Shown: positions 1-6,984 of the stretch, one piece after another
How positions within the stretch are numbered: position 1 is the stretch's first letter
Layout of the letters: each line of letters begins with the position of its first letter
Origin: Hyphomonas sp. UBA5111
Lineage (GTDB): Bacteria > Pseudomonadota > Alphaproteobacteria > Caulobacterales > Hyphomonadaceae
Assembly (NCBI GenBank): GCA_002414505.1
Contig: DHZF01000077.1
Coordinates: forward strand, 1-12,531
DNA: 12,531 nucleotides
Reading direction: 5' to 3'
Position numbers and translations under genes: made by a program
The notes under the pieces: model-generated
Told to the model about the DNA's origin: nothing
Database searches by the model: none
What the model saw: the letters and a program-made list of their open reading frames with translations, nothing else

Positions 1-270
1 ATCCTGCCGGTGCGCCTGCCAGTAGATGTATGCCAGAAATTGGCAGATCAGGCGGGAGGCTCCAACCATGTCTTCACCGTGGACCTTGAGGCACAAATCG
101 TGACGGGCCCGGATGGTGAGGTCTATGCGTTCGAGGTGGACGCAGGCCGGAAGACCAATTTGATGGCAGGCCTCGATGAAATCGGCAGTTCGTTGACCGC
201 TGCCGATGAGATTGACACATTCGAGGCCCAGCGCCGCGTATCCATGCCTTGGCTCGAAAAGGCCAGCTGA
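1..270 (+). CDS. leuD: 3-isopropylmalate dehydratase small subunit, C-terminal part (partial)
   Basis: The frame is open from the first base of the window and gives the last 89 residues of LeuD, whose full length is normally about 200. LeuD pairs with LeuC to form isopropylmalate isomerase, which converts 2-isopropylmalate to 3-isopropylmalate in cytosolic leucine synthesis. The visible part begins ILPVRLPVDVC, which matches the conserved 'G(I/L)LP(V/I)xL' segment of the swivel domain, and ends with the usual family tail in which a hydrophobic 'I...F' stretch precedes a short charged end. Complete leuB lies about 290 bases downstream on the same strand, which supports the assignment. The start codon lies outside the window; the internal ATG at 10 is not the start, because the homology begins before it. 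I am confident of the family. The choice of leuD over other aconitase-like small subunits rests mainly on leuB. Confidence 0.88.
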   Translation: MLPVRLPVDVCQKLADQAGGSNHVFTVDLEAQIVTGPDGEVYAFEVDAGRKTNLMAGLDEIGSSLTAADEIDTFEAQRRVSMPWLEKAS

Positions 271-281
271 GCCATCCGTAC

Positions 282-286
282 AGGAG
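282..286 (+). promoter_or_regulatory. Ribosome binding site fixing the start of the small lipoprotein
   Basis: AGGAG lies 6 bases before the ATG at 293. It picks this ATG over an upstream in-frame ATG at 206, which would lie inside leuD and bury the signal peptide. Confidence 0.7.
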
Positions 287-292
287 TGTGAC

Positions 293-463
293 ATGAAGAA
301 ATTGGGTCTGACGCTTGTGGGCGGCATGTTTCTCGCCACCGTTGCCGCATGTCACACGGATCCGTTCAGCGTGAAGCCTGAAGTGAATGTCACCCTGCCG
401 GATACACCCGCCGAACCGGTTGACGAGGAGCCGGGCGATACGTCGGAAAATCCTGATAGCTGA
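293..463 (+). CDS. Small predicted lipoprotein, 56 aa
   Basis: Not a gene I recognise. The 56-residue product starts MKK, has a hydrophobic stretch at about residues 4-18, and shows a lipobox, V-A-A-C with Cys20, so a mature lipopeptide of about 37 residues anchored by lipidated Cys20 is predicted. His, Thr and Asp follow the Cys; Asp is at +3 rather than +2, so the E. coli inner-membrane retention rule does not apply. The mature part is very acidic and rich in Pro, Glu, Asp and Thr (residues 36-56), with no visible domain, and is probably unstructured. It starts 22 bases after the leuD stop behind a good AGGAG and ends 97 bases before leuB, so it is probably cotranscribed with the leucine genes. 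No functional link to leucine synthesis is visible. It could be an entericidin-like or species-restricted envelope peptide. Confidence 0.72.
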   Translation: MKKLGLTLVGGMFLATVAACHTDPFSVKPEVNVTLPDTPAEPVDEEPGDTSENPDS

Positions 464-560
464 GCCTATCTGTCGCGGAAGATGCCATGTGATCGCATTG
501 CGCCGCTGAAATGTCGGGTCTAGTAGAGCATGAAACCCATTACATGAGTGGAGTGCGAAC

Positions 561-1613
561 GTGAAACAAACCCTGTTGCTGTTGCCCGGCGATGGAATTG
601 GCCCGGAAGTGGTGGCCGAAGTCCGACGGCTGGTGGATGTGCTCGCGCCTGATCTCAAACTGGAAGAAGGTCTTGTCGGGGGCGCGTCCTATGATGCGCA
701 CGGCACGCCGCTGACAGATGAAACCCTGGAGCGTGCTCTCAAATCAGATGCCGTCCTTCTCGGCGCCGTGGGCGGACCGAAATGGACGGGCACAGCGCGC
801 GACAAGCGCCCCGAAGCGGGCCTGCTCGCCTTGCGCAAGGGGCTGGATGTGTTCGCCAACCTCCGGCCTGCTTTCTGTTTCCCGGCGCTGGTCAGCGCGT
901 CCAGCCTGAAGCCCGAAGTGGTGGAAGGCCTCGACATCATGATCGTCCGGGAGCTGACGGGAGGAGTCTATTTCGGCACGCCCCGCGGGATCGACGAGAA
1001 GGGTGGTCTGCGCCGCGGCTATGACACATCGATCTACACGCACCCCGAAATCGAGCGCGTGACGCGGGTCGCCTTCGAAATCGCGCGCGGCCGGAATGGA
1101 CGTGTCTGTTCGGTCGAGAAATCGAACGTGATGGAGACCGGGCTGTTCTGGCGTCAGGAAGTGACGCTGGCCCACGCGGAATTCGGCGGAGGCGTGGAAC
1201 TCAGCCACATGTATGCCGATGCCTGCGCAATGGAGCTGGTCCGCGCACCGAAACAGTTCGACGTCATCCTGGCCGGCAATCTGTTCGGGGACATTCTGTC
1301 TGATGAGGCGGCCATGCTGACCGGCTCGATCGGCATGCTGCCATCGGCCTCCCTCGGGGCAGATGGCACGCCGGGCCTGTATGAACCAGTGCATGGCTCT
1401 GCCCCGGATATTGCCGGGCAGGGGATTGCCAATCCCTGTGCAGCGATCCTGTCATTTGAAATGGCGCTGCGCTGGTCGCTCGGCCGGGAGAAGGTTGCCG
1501 ACACGCTCTTCGCAGCGGTCGGCAAGGCGCTGGATAATGGCGCGCGCACGCGTGATCTGGGCGGCGAATTGTCCACGCGCCAGATGACCGACGCGATTAT
1601 CTCCGCTCTTTAG
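561..1613 (+). CDS. leuB: 3-isopropylmalate dehydrogenase
   Basis: Oxidises and decarboxylates 3-isopropylmalate with NAD+ to 2-oxoisocaproate, the third step of leucine synthesis, as a cytosolic homodimer. At 350 aa it has the normal family length. Visible landmarks are the N-terminal GDGIGPEV (about residues 10-17), the GAVGGPKW loop near 68-75, the [13 protein letters not shown] substrate-binding Arg segment near 90-103, [10 protein letters not shown], the EKSNVMETG segment with its catalytic Lys, the metal-binding [14 protein letters not shown] stretch, and the NAD-binding [15 protein letters not shown] near the C-terminus. The GTG at 561 is chosen as start because GGAG lies 7 bases upstream and the protein then begins directly with the first strand of the Rossmann-like fold; the ATG at 544 is out of frame. 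It lies downstream of leuD and a tiny lipoprotein gene, so it probably belongs to the same operon. Confidence 0.97.
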   Translation: MKQTLLLLPGDGIGPEVVAEVRRLVDVLAPDLKLEEGLVGGASYDAHGTPLTDETLERALKSDAVLLGAVGGPKWTGTARDKRPEAGLLALRKGLDVFANLRPAFCFPALVSASSLKPEVVEGLDIMIVRELTGGVYFGTPRGIDEKGGLRRGYDTSIYTHPEIERVTRVAFEIARGRNGRVCSVEKSNVMETGLFWRQEVTLAHAEFGGGVELSHMYADACAMELVRAPKQFDVILAGNLFGDILSDEAAMLTGSIGMLPSASLGADGTPGLYEPVHGSAPDIAGQGIANPCAAILSFEMALRWSLGREKVADTLFAAVGKALDNGARTRDLGGELSTRQMTDAIISAL

Positions 1614-1687
1614 GGGGGCGCGTACTTCTTGCCCTGCCGCGCCGTGCATGAGAGCATTTCTCCAAAATAATAAAAGGGAGGAATGTA

Positions 1688-2878
1688 ATGACGTATGCGA
1701 GTGGTCGGCTGATTCATGATGCAGACAGCCATCTGATGGAGCCGGTGGATTGCCTGGATCCGTATTTTGACAAGCGCCTGCTGGCGCGCTTCCGGGAAAC
1801 GCCGCAGATGCGGGAACTCCTGGCGGGACGGGCCGAGTGGATCCGTGAGCGCCTCGACCTCCAGAGCGATGCCGAATTCCGGGCAGACGCCGATGGCGAA
1901 TTGATGGTGCGTAAGAATTACGAAGCTCAGGGAGCCTGGCTACGGGATGACCGTCCCCATGCGCTGGACGGCCTCGGATTTGCGAGCCAGCTTGTCTTCA
2001 CGACGCACTGCCTGGGCAATTTCGGCCTCGACCAGGGCGACGATATGGACCTCTGCTACGCCGCCGCCGATGCCCATAATCGCATGATGACCGATTTCTG
2101 CAGCGTCGATCCGCGGCTCTTGCCCGTCGCCTATATTCCGCTGGAAGAGTTTCACCGGACGCTAGCTTCGGCGAAGCTGGCAATCGAACTGGGCGCCAAG
2201 GCGCTGATGGTGCCGAGTCGATGCCCGCAGAACCATGCGCCGAGTCACATAGCATTGGACCCGCTCTGGGCGATGGCCGAGGAGGCCGGATTGCCGGTCG
2301 TGCTGCATGTCGGGGGAGAGACCAAGTTGAACCCCGTCTATAAGAAGAACGGCTTGCCGCCGGTGCCTGACTTCCACGGGGGCGACGACAATTTTACCTC
2401 CGTCAGCTACATGCCGATTCCCGAGGCTGCCATGCAGACGCTCGCGACACTGATATTCGATGGCGTGTTCGACCGGTTCCCGAACCTGAAATGGGGCGCC
2501 ATCGAATTGGGAGCGTCCTGGCTGCCGGGGTGGATGCGATCTCTGGATTCGGCAGCTCATGCCTTCATGCGCAATGAGGAGCGCCTGCAGAACCTGTCGG
2601 CAAAGCCTTCGGAAATCGTTCGGCGGCAATTGCGTGTCGCGCCTTATCCTCACGAGGATGCTGGATGGATTATTGCCAATGCTGGCGAAGAGGTCTGCAT
2701 GTTTTCGTCCGATTACCCGCATGTCGAAGGCGGACGCAATCCCCTGAAACGGTTCGACGAAAGCCTGAAGGGTACGTCCGCGCGCGGTGTGGAACGCTTC
2801 TACTCGGAGAACTTCATTGACCTGATGGGTGATGGCCTTTCGCCGGAGCTCCGTCATCCTGCGATGATGCCGGCATAG
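1688..2878 (+). CDS. Amidohydrolase_2 family metal-dependent hydrolase/decarboxylase
   Basis: A 396-residue TIM-barrel protein of the amidohydrolase-related (PF04909, ACMSD-like) family. Members hydrolyse or decarboxylate aromatic and heterocyclic acids; the substrate here cannot be read from sequence. The first metal-site motif is D-A-D-S-H (Asp13, His15), as in the many members that carry DxH in place of HxH. Further likely ligands or active-site residues are His207 in VVLHVGGE and Asp342 in SSDYPH; Glu273 sits in the conserved E-x-G-A-S-W-L-P segment. The end has the family-typical FYSENF. There is no signal peptide, so it is cytosolic. An unusually good AAGGGAGG 6 bases before the ATG suggests strong translation. 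It stands alone on this strand, 74 bases after leuB, and converges on the TIGR03084/SnoaL pair with only 9 bases between the stop codons. Confidence 0.9.
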   Translation: MTYASGRLIHDADSHLMEPVDCLDPYFDKRLLARFRETPQMRELLAGRAEWIRERLDLQSDAEFRADADGELMVRKNYEAQGAWLRDDRPHALDGLGFASQLVFTTHCLGNFGLDQGDDMDLCYAAADAHNRMMTDFCSVDPRLLPVAYIPLEEFHRTLASAKLAIELGAKALMVPSRCPQNHAPSHIALDPLWAMAEEAGLPVVLHVGGETKLNPVYKKNGLPPVPDFHGGDDNFTSVSYMPIPEAAMQTLATLIFDGVFDRFPNLKWGAIELGASWLPGWMRSLDSAAHAFMRNEERLQNLSAKPSEIVRRQLRVAPYPHEDAGWIIANAGEEVCMFSSDYPHVEGGRNPLKRFDESLKGTSARGVERFYSENFIDLMGDGLSPELRHPAMMPA

Positions 2879-2890
2879 GCAGGTCGCCTA
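2876..2890. repeat. Small inverted repeat joining two convergent stop codons
   Basis: TAGGC and GCCTA, 5 bases apart, form a small perfect hairpin. The TAG stop of the amidohydrolase is the left end and the TAG stop of the opposing minus-strand gene is the right end. With a 5-bp stem and no T tract it is too weak to call a terminator. Confidence 0.3.
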
Positions 2891-3682
2891 GGTGCGAATG
2901 CAGCGCGTTCCGGGGGCGGGGGGTGACTGGGGCGGGCCGGCAAAACATTGCGCGTGTTCCATCCATGCGCTTGCATTTGCGCCGGATACGGAGAGACCCG
3001 TATCGGCAATATTGCGCACTTGCGTGACAATTTGGCAGAAATCTTCTGCCGAGCCTTCGATGCGCTCGTCGGCCTGCGCGTCTCCATAGGTCCAGATTTC
3101 GCCGGAGGGCGCCGTCAGGACCAGATGGGGCATGGGCTCCGGGATTGGCAATTTGCGATTGGCAAATGTCCAGCCATAGGTGTTCACGCCAAGCACCACG
3201 ATATTCCGGATGCGGTCGGCATTCTCGCGAACCACGCCCAGCTGGTCATAGACTTCCTGTCCGTGCGCCCACGTTTCCATCAGGCGGGCCGTGATTGAGG
3301 AGCGCGCGCTCATGCTGGGCCCAACCCATTTCAGGCGCTGGGATGGATCGGTTTGTGCGAACACATCGGCCGTCTCGCGGGCCATGGCCAGCCAGTCTTC
3401 CCGCAAGGCACGACCTGACAGGCCATTGAAATGTGCCCGCTCATGGTCCGGCAGGGCGCCTTTGCGAAGCGCGTCGGTCAGGCCGGAGACGAGCGCCTGG
3501 AAGGCGGCTTCGTCCTTGACCGAGAGCAGGGCGGCGGTGTTCCAGAAGTGCAAATGGCGGAGCACCATGTCGATGGTCCAGCGCTTGAAGGCGGTTTCGT
3601 GCAGATAGTCCGCGTCAGACAAGGGCGCGATCAATTCGGCCAGCGCATGGGTTTCGTCCAGGAAATCGGTCGCTTGCTGCAT
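2888..3682 (-). CDS. TIGR03084 family protein (DinB / maleylpyruvate-isomerase-N-like, SCP2-like C-terminus)
   Basis: A 264-residue protein. The N-terminal part looks like the DinB/MDMPI four-helix fold: Trp35, then a R-H-L-H-F-W-N segment at about 42-48, and a second helix M-E-T-W-A-H-G-Q at about 135-142 whose His140, with His43 or His45, could bind a metal. From about residue 185 it resembles the SCP2-like C-terminal part of TIGR03084 proteins (WTYGDAQADERIEG near 197-210). Related actinobacterial proteins are thiol-dependent isomerases or transferases; this organism type is not expected to make mycothiol, so the cofactor and reaction are unknown. The longer reading frame reaching back to 3991 is not used, because the extra 103 residues are Arg/Gly-rich shadow of the SnoaL gene and family similarity starts at MQQATDFL. 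It starts 5 bases after the SnoaL stop, implying cotranscription and coupled translation. Confidence 0.8.
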   Translation of the reverse strand: MQQATDFLDETHALAELIAPLSDADYLHETAFKRWTIDMVLRHLHFWNTAALLSVKDEAAFQALVSGLTDALRKGALPDHERAHFNGLSGRALREDWLAMARETADVFAQTDPSQRLKWVGPSMSARSSITARLMETWAHGQEVYDQLGVVRENADRIRNIVVLGVNTYGWTFANRKLPIPEPMPHLVLTAPSGEIWTYGDAQADERIEGSAEDFCQIVTQVRNIADTGLSVSGANASAWMEHAQCFAGPPQSPPAPGTRCIRT

Positions 3683-3687
3683 GGCGA

Positions 3688-4059
3688 TCAGCTGTAATCC
3701 GCGATCCGGCAGAGCAGGTCGCCGCGGAATTCGAAAAAGCTTGCGCCGCGTACCTTCACCGTCTCGCCGGATTTGATGCCGTTGGGCAGGTCCACGGCGG
3801 CCTTGCCTTCGAACTCGATTTCGGCCGCCGCCTTGCCGCCGCCGCTGACGATGTTGACCAGTCTCTGGCGCCGATAGGAGAAGGCATTGCCGGACAATTC
3901 GGCCACCTGGCGCATCATGTCCTTGCCGTCGAGCCGCATGGATTGGCCCGTGTTCGAGATGTTTTCGAAAACAACATCCTGCGTCACGCAATCGAGCATT
4001 CCCTCGATATCGCGGGCATTATAACAGGCAAGGTAGCGATTGATCACGTCATCAAGCAC
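3688..4059 (-). CDS. SnoaL-like / NTF2-fold protein
   Basis: A small cone-fold protein of the SnoaL/NTF2-like superfamily, 123 aa from the chosen start. Family signs are the opening helix with YLACYNARDIEGMLDCV, then VVFEN, and a C-terminal strand pattern G-x-x-V-K-V-R-G-A-S-F-F-E-F followed by I-A-D-Y. Members are isomerases, hydratases or non-enzymatic binding proteins with a hydrophobic pocket; no specific activity can be assigned. I choose GTG at 4059 because GGGAG lies 8 bases upstream. The alternative TTG at 4074 would add five residues and place the ribosome binding site inside the gene. It is first in a two-gene unit with the TIGR03084 protein and divergent from asd, separated by 122 bases. 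Confidence 0.8.
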   Translation of the reverse strand: MLDDVINRYLACYNARDIEGMLDCVTQDVVFENISNTGQSMRLDGKDMMRQVAELSGNAFSYRRQRLVNIVSGGGKAAAEIEFEGKAAVDLPNGIKSGETVKVRGASFFEFRGDLLCRIADYS

Positions 4060-4067
4060 GGTGTCAG

Positions 4068-4072
4068 CTCCC
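4068..4072 (-). promoter_or_regulatory. Ribosome binding site supporting the GTG start of the SnoaL-like gene
   Basis: GGGAG on the minus strand, 8 bases before GTG at 4059. It overlaps codons 1-3 of the longer TTG-start alternative, which argues against that alternative. Confidence 0.6.
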
Positions 4073-4181
4073 AATTCCGGGTTGTGTCCGGTCTGCCTCA
4101 GCAGCGACCCATTGGCAACAGGCTTTAAAATGCCTCAAAGATGCGCCATAAGCCCGGTTCATTTTTAGGAGCAGGAATATC

Positions 4182-5225
4182 ATGGCCACTCGGATCGCAG
4201 TCGTCGGCGCAACAGGTAATGTCGGACGCGAACTGCTGAACATTCTGGAAGAACGCATGTTCCCAGCCGATGAAGTCTTTGCGGTAGCGTCCCGGCGGTC
4301 CCTGGGCAAGGAAGTTTCCTATGGCGACCGCACCCTGAAATGCCACGATATTGAACAGTTCGACTTCTCGCAGGTTGATCTCGTCCTGATGTCTGCCGGT
4401 GGGGCGACCGCGAAGGAATGGGCCCCGAAGATTGCCAAGGCCGGCGCGATCACGATCGATAACTCGTCCGCCTGGCGGATGGACCCGGACGTGCCGCTCG
4501 TTGTGCCGGAATGCAATGGCGAAGCAGTGCTGGGCTACAAGAAGAAGATGATCATCGCGAACCCGAACTGCTCGACCGCGCAGCTCGTCGTGGCGTTGAA
4601 GCCGCTGCATGATGCCGTCGGCATCACGCGCGTCGTCTGTTCGACCTACCAGTCCGTGTCCGGCGCCGGCAAGGATGCGATGGACGAACTCTGGAACCAG
4701 ACGCGCGGCGTATTCGTCAATGACGAGCCAACTCCGGAAGTCTTCCAGAAGGAAATCGCCTTCAACGTGATCCCGCAGATCGATGTCTTCATGGAGGATG
4801 GCTTCACCAAGGAAGAATGGAAGATGCGGGTCGAGACCAAGAAGATCCTCGATCCGTCCATCGAACTGGTCGCCACCTGTGTGCGCGTGCCGGTCTTTGT
4901 TGGCCACTCTGAAGCGGTGAATGTCGAACTGGCCGGCCCATTGAGCGCCAAGAAGGCCAAGGAAATCCTGCGCGAGAGCCCCGGCATCATGCTGGTCGAT
5001 GATCCGGAAGACGAGCTCTACATCACGCCGAAGGAATGTGTCGGTGAGTGGGCGACCTATATCTCCCGCGTCCGCAAGGACCCGACGGTCGAAAACGGTA
5101 TCGCCTTCTGGTGTGTCTCCGACAATCTCCGCAAGGGCGCAGCCCTGAACGCGATCCAGATTGCTGAAGAACTGCTCAATCGCGGCGTCCTGAAGCCAGA
5201 GAAAAAGCCGGTCGTCACGAGCTGA
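4182..5225 (+). CDS. asd: Aspartate-semialdehyde dehydrogenase
   Basis: Reduces 4-aspartyl phosphate to aspartate semialdehyde with NADPH, the branch-point step for lysine/diaminopimelate, threonine and methionine. At 347 aa it matches the family. The N-terminal Rossmann motif G-A-T-G-N-V-G is at 9-15, the phosphate-binding segment SAGGATAKEW at 71-80, the NSSAWRM segment at 94-100, the catalytic Cys130 in NPNCST, Gln157 in TYQSVSGAG, and Arg235 and His242 in RVPVFVGHSEAV. All expected catalytic residues are present. Tandem purine-rich elements, AGGAG at 4167-4171 and AGGA at 4173-4176, precede the ATG, the second with 5-base spacing. It is apparently a single-gene unit, divergent from the SnoaL gene and convergent with the next gene only 8 bases after its stop, so transcription must run into or terminate inside that gene. 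Confidence 0.97.
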   Translation: MATRIAVVGATGNVGRELLNILEERMFPADEVFAVASRRSLGKEVSYGDRTLKCHDIEQFDFSQVDLVLMSAGGATAKEWAPKIAKAGAITIDNSSAWRMDPDVPLVVPECNGEAVLGYKKKMIIANPNCSTAQLVVALKPLHDAVGITRVVCSTYQSVSGAGKDAMDELWNQTRGVFVNDEPTPEVFQKEIAFNVIPQIDVFMEDGFTKEEWKMRVETKKILDPSIELVATCVRVPVFVGHSEAVNVELAGPLSAKKAKEILRESPGIMLVDDPEDELYITPKECVGEWATYISRVRKDPTVENGIAFWCVSDNLRKGAALNAIQIAEELLNRGVLKPEKKPVVTS

Positions 5226-5233
5226 ACTATCTC

Positions 5234-5791
5234 TCAGATGGGGACCGGCTGAATCTGGACGTCGAGACTGGCCAGCCGGTCATAGTCTTTCATCTTCCGG
5301 CGCATTGGCCGCCATTCGTAGAGAAAGATCGAAACGGCTCGCCAGTTGGCGACCCAGCCGATGATCAGCAGGCCTTCTGCCAGCAGGCTGAAGAGTGCGC
5401 CGCCATGCACGCTCTTCAGGGCCTGGGCCCCGACGGTACAGGCAGCGAGGAAGGCTACGCCGACCAGCGCCGCTTCGCGGCCCTCACGCATGAGGTGGCG
5501 AATGCGTCTCGTTTCCCTGTCCCGCAGAAAGGAGAAATAGTTTGCGACGGATTGCCGGACGTCTTCGGCGCCGACGTGCGCTGCGGCTTCATCTGGAACA
5601 TGCAGGACCAATTGCAGCGACGCATCATGCGGGGCGTCATGAACGCAATCGACGATGTAATCCTCGACGGTATCATTGATGTCGCGCTCGACGAGCGGTG
5701 AGGGATCAAGCGAATTGAAGAAGGCCTCGATCGTCTTCAGACGTATATGTATTCCAAAGGGAGCCTTATGCTTTTCCGGGCGATGAGGCAT
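5234..5791 (-). CDS. Conserved hypothetical membrane protein with two helices
   Basis: Not recognised. The 185-residue product has a long hydrophilic N-terminal region (1-105) with a charged PLVERDINDTVEDYIVDC segment near 32-49 and an Arg-rich FLRDRETRRIRHLMREGRE stretch at about 88-106. Two hydrophobic segments follow (about 107-125 and 132-157). The tail is basic and aromatic (FLYEWRPMRRKMKDYDRL, 156-173). By the positive-inside rule both the N-terminal domain and the tail should be cytoplasmic, giving a hairpin anchor. It has no signal peptide or catalytic motif. The ATG at 5791 has no good Shine-Dalgarno sequence, so the exact start is uncertain; Met101 is too late to keep the folded part. 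It is monocistronic, facing asd at its 3' end and divergent from rarD. Confidence 0.7.
   Translation of the reverse strand: MPHRPEKHKAPFGIHIRLKTIEAFFNSLDPSPLVERDINDTVEDYIVDCVHDAPHDASLQLVLHVPDEAAAHVGAEDVRQSVANYFSFLRDRETRRIRHLMREGREAALVGVAFLAACTVGAQALKSVHGGALFSLLAEGLLIIGWVANWRAVSIFLYEWRPMRRKMKDYDRLASLDVQIQPVPI
5243..5281. repeat. 9-bp inverted repeat just past asd, inside the opposing gene
   Basis: GACCGGCTG (5243-5251) and CAGCCGGTC (5273-5281) are perfect complements separated by 21 bases, starting 18 bases after the asd stop codon. There is no T run, but a GC-rich hairpin this close to a stop codon could slow or end asd transcription. It lies in codons for the last residues of the minus-strand membrane protein, so it may also be incidental. 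Confidence 0.35.
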
Positions 5792-5803
5792 GGATCAGTC
5801 ATT

Positions 5804-5830
5804 CCGGTCGGGGACCGGGGGCTTCCGGTC
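5804..5830. repeat. CCGGTC inverted repeat cluster in the rarD divergent region
   Basis: CCGGTC, three G, then GACCGG form a 6-bp hairpin, and a third CCGGTC copy follows six bases later. It sits just upstream of the minus-strand membrane-protein start within the 191-base divergent gap (5792-5982). It could be an operator or leader hairpin. I see no clear -35/-10 pair or riboswitch in the rest of the gap. Confidence 0.3.
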
Positions 5831-5982
5831 AGGCAGGTTCTGAATCTATATCGGATGCCAGGTTTCGGGAATTGATTTGTTTGCCAACCGATCTTGCCGT
5901 TTCCTGCCTGCTACGCCAGACCGCAAGTCTACAGTCTGAATCGGGTGGCTAGCGACTTCCCGCACTGCTACAGGCCGGCATC

Positions 5983-6891
5983 ATGAATACTGAAACACGT
6001 CTGGGATTCTTTGCCGGCCTGGGGGCCTATTTCATCTGGGGGAGCTTGCCGCTCTACATCCGGCTGATGAAGCATATCAGCGCGCCGGACCTTCTGGCGC
6101 ATCGCGTGGTCTGGTCAATCCCGACGGCGCTGATCTTCATTGCCCTGGCGGCGAACTGGCGCGACGTGCGCACCGCTCTGAAATGGGACAAACTGAAATG
6201 GTTGGCTGTGTCAGGGGCGCTGATCGGCGCGAACTGGGGCTGCTATATCTGGGCCGTCAACGCAGACCGGACCGTTGAGGCGTCGCTTGGCTATTACATC
6301 AACCCGCTGGTCAACGTTCTGTTCGGGATGATCTTCTTTTCAGAGCGGTTGCGCATCGCTCAATGGATCGCGGTCGGCATCGCCACGATTGGCGTCGGCA
6401 TCATGACGATCGCCTTTGGTCACATCCCCTGGGTGGCGCTCTTCCTGTGCATGACGTTTGCGGTCTATTCCCTGATCCGGAAACAGGTCGCCATCGACAG
6501 CCGAGCCGGTTTCCTGATGGAAGTGCTGCTGCTTGCGCCATTGGCTTTGGCCTGGCTCATCTGGGTGTCGCGCCAGGCGGACGCACACGTCTTCGGGGAG
6601 GGCGGATGGGACATCGCGCTGCTGTTGGCGGCGGGACCGATCACGTCAATTCCATTGATCCTGTTTGCCTTGTCCGCGCGGCGGTTGAAGCTCTCAACGG
6701 TCGGCATGATGCAATATATCGGGCCGACGATTCAGTTCCTCATCGCGGTCCTGATCTTCCGGGAGCCGTTCGGCTGGACGCATGCGGCGGCTTTCGGCTT
6801 CATCTGGACGGCGCTGGCGATCTTTACCGCCGACAGTGTCATGGGCGACGCCAAGGCCCGGCGGCTGGCCCGCGCGGCGCGTGTCAGCTGA
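5983..6891 (+). CDS. rarD: RarD family EamA-type inner-membrane transporter
   Basis: A 302-residue multi-spanning protein of the drug/metabolite transporter superfamily, RarD subfamily. The opening G-F-F-A-G-L-G-A-Y-F-I-W-G (about 8-20) is a close match to the RarD signature. The ANWGCYIWAV stretch near 83-92, LGYYINPLVNVL near 102-113 and the late MMQYIGPTIQFL segment near 244-255 are also family-typical. About ten hydrophobic segments are spread along the protein in two EamA halves, ending in a short basic cytoplasmic tail (AKARRLARAARVS). The substrate is not established for the family; the chloramphenicol link in the name is historical. The ATG has a modest CAGG 8 bases upstream. It is a single-gene unit whose stop codon touches the terminator hairpin of the opposing operon. 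Confidence 0.93.
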   Translation: MNTETRLGFFAGLGAYFIWGSLPLYIRLMKHISAPDLLAHRVVWSIPTALIFIALAANWRDVRTALKWDKLKWLAVSGALIGANWGCYIWAVNADRTVEASLGYYINPLVNVLFGMIFFSERLRIAQWIAVGIATIGVGIMTIAFGHIPWVALFLCMTFAVYSLIRKQVAIDSRAGFLMEVLLLAPLALAWLIWVSRQADAHVFGEGGWDIALLLAAGPITSIPLILFALSARRLKLSTVGMMQYIGPTIQFLIAVLIFREPFGWTHAAAFGFIWTALAIFTADSVMGDAKARRLARAARVS

Positions 6892-6924
6892 AAAAAATGC
6901 TCCGGGCTGGTGAGCACCGGAGCA
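6891..6924 (-). terminator. Rho-independent terminator of the hydrolase/LysE operon
   Basis: Read on the minus strand, perfect 8-base arms TGCTCCGG / CCGGAGCA (6917-6924 with 6898-6905) flank an 11-base loop and run straight into seven T (6897-6891). This is a textbook intrinsic terminator 60 bases after the LysE stop codon. The last T pairs with the final A of the rarD stop codon. In the plus direction the same stem follows the rarD stop but is followed only by a short TTTT farther on, so it may serve rarD weakly. Confidence 0.85.
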
Positions 6925-6984
6925 GGAAGATGTTTTGCATGATTGGAGTTGCCTCCACACATGCCCTCGCAAGGCGCATGCCAT

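Noticed and set aside
74..658. 194-codon minus-strand frame across leuD, the lipoprotein and the leuB start
   Set aside because: It crosses three plausible plus-strand genes and has low-complexity, Arg/Ser-rich composition without a recognisable domain.
744..1394. 216-codon minus-strand open frame opposite leuB
   Set aside because: Antisense shadow of a highly conserved gene, with no ribosome binding site and no recognisable product.
1617..1643. GGCGCG / CGCGCC inverted repeat after leuB as a terminator
   Set aside because: Only 6 bp with a 15-base loop and no T tract; expected by chance in GC-rich DNA.
2162..2857. 231-codon minus-strand open frame opposite the amidohydrolase
   Set aside because: Antisense shadow; the sense frame has clear metal-site motifs and a strong ribosome binding site.
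3683..3991. N-terminal extension of the TIGR03084 gene back to an ATG at 3991
   Set aside because: The extra 103 residues are Arg/Gly-rich out-of-frame shadow of the SnoaL-like gene; family similarity and operon spacing support the start at 3682.
4112..4131. TTGGCA and TTTAAAAT as a promoter for asd
   Set aside because: The elements are only about 7 bases apart, which does not fit a sigma70-type promoter.
4125..4907. 260-codon minus-strand open frame opposite asd
   Set aside because: It lies entirely against the conserved asd gene and its upstream region, and its product is rich in His/Arg/Asp with no domain; a high-GC antisense shadow.
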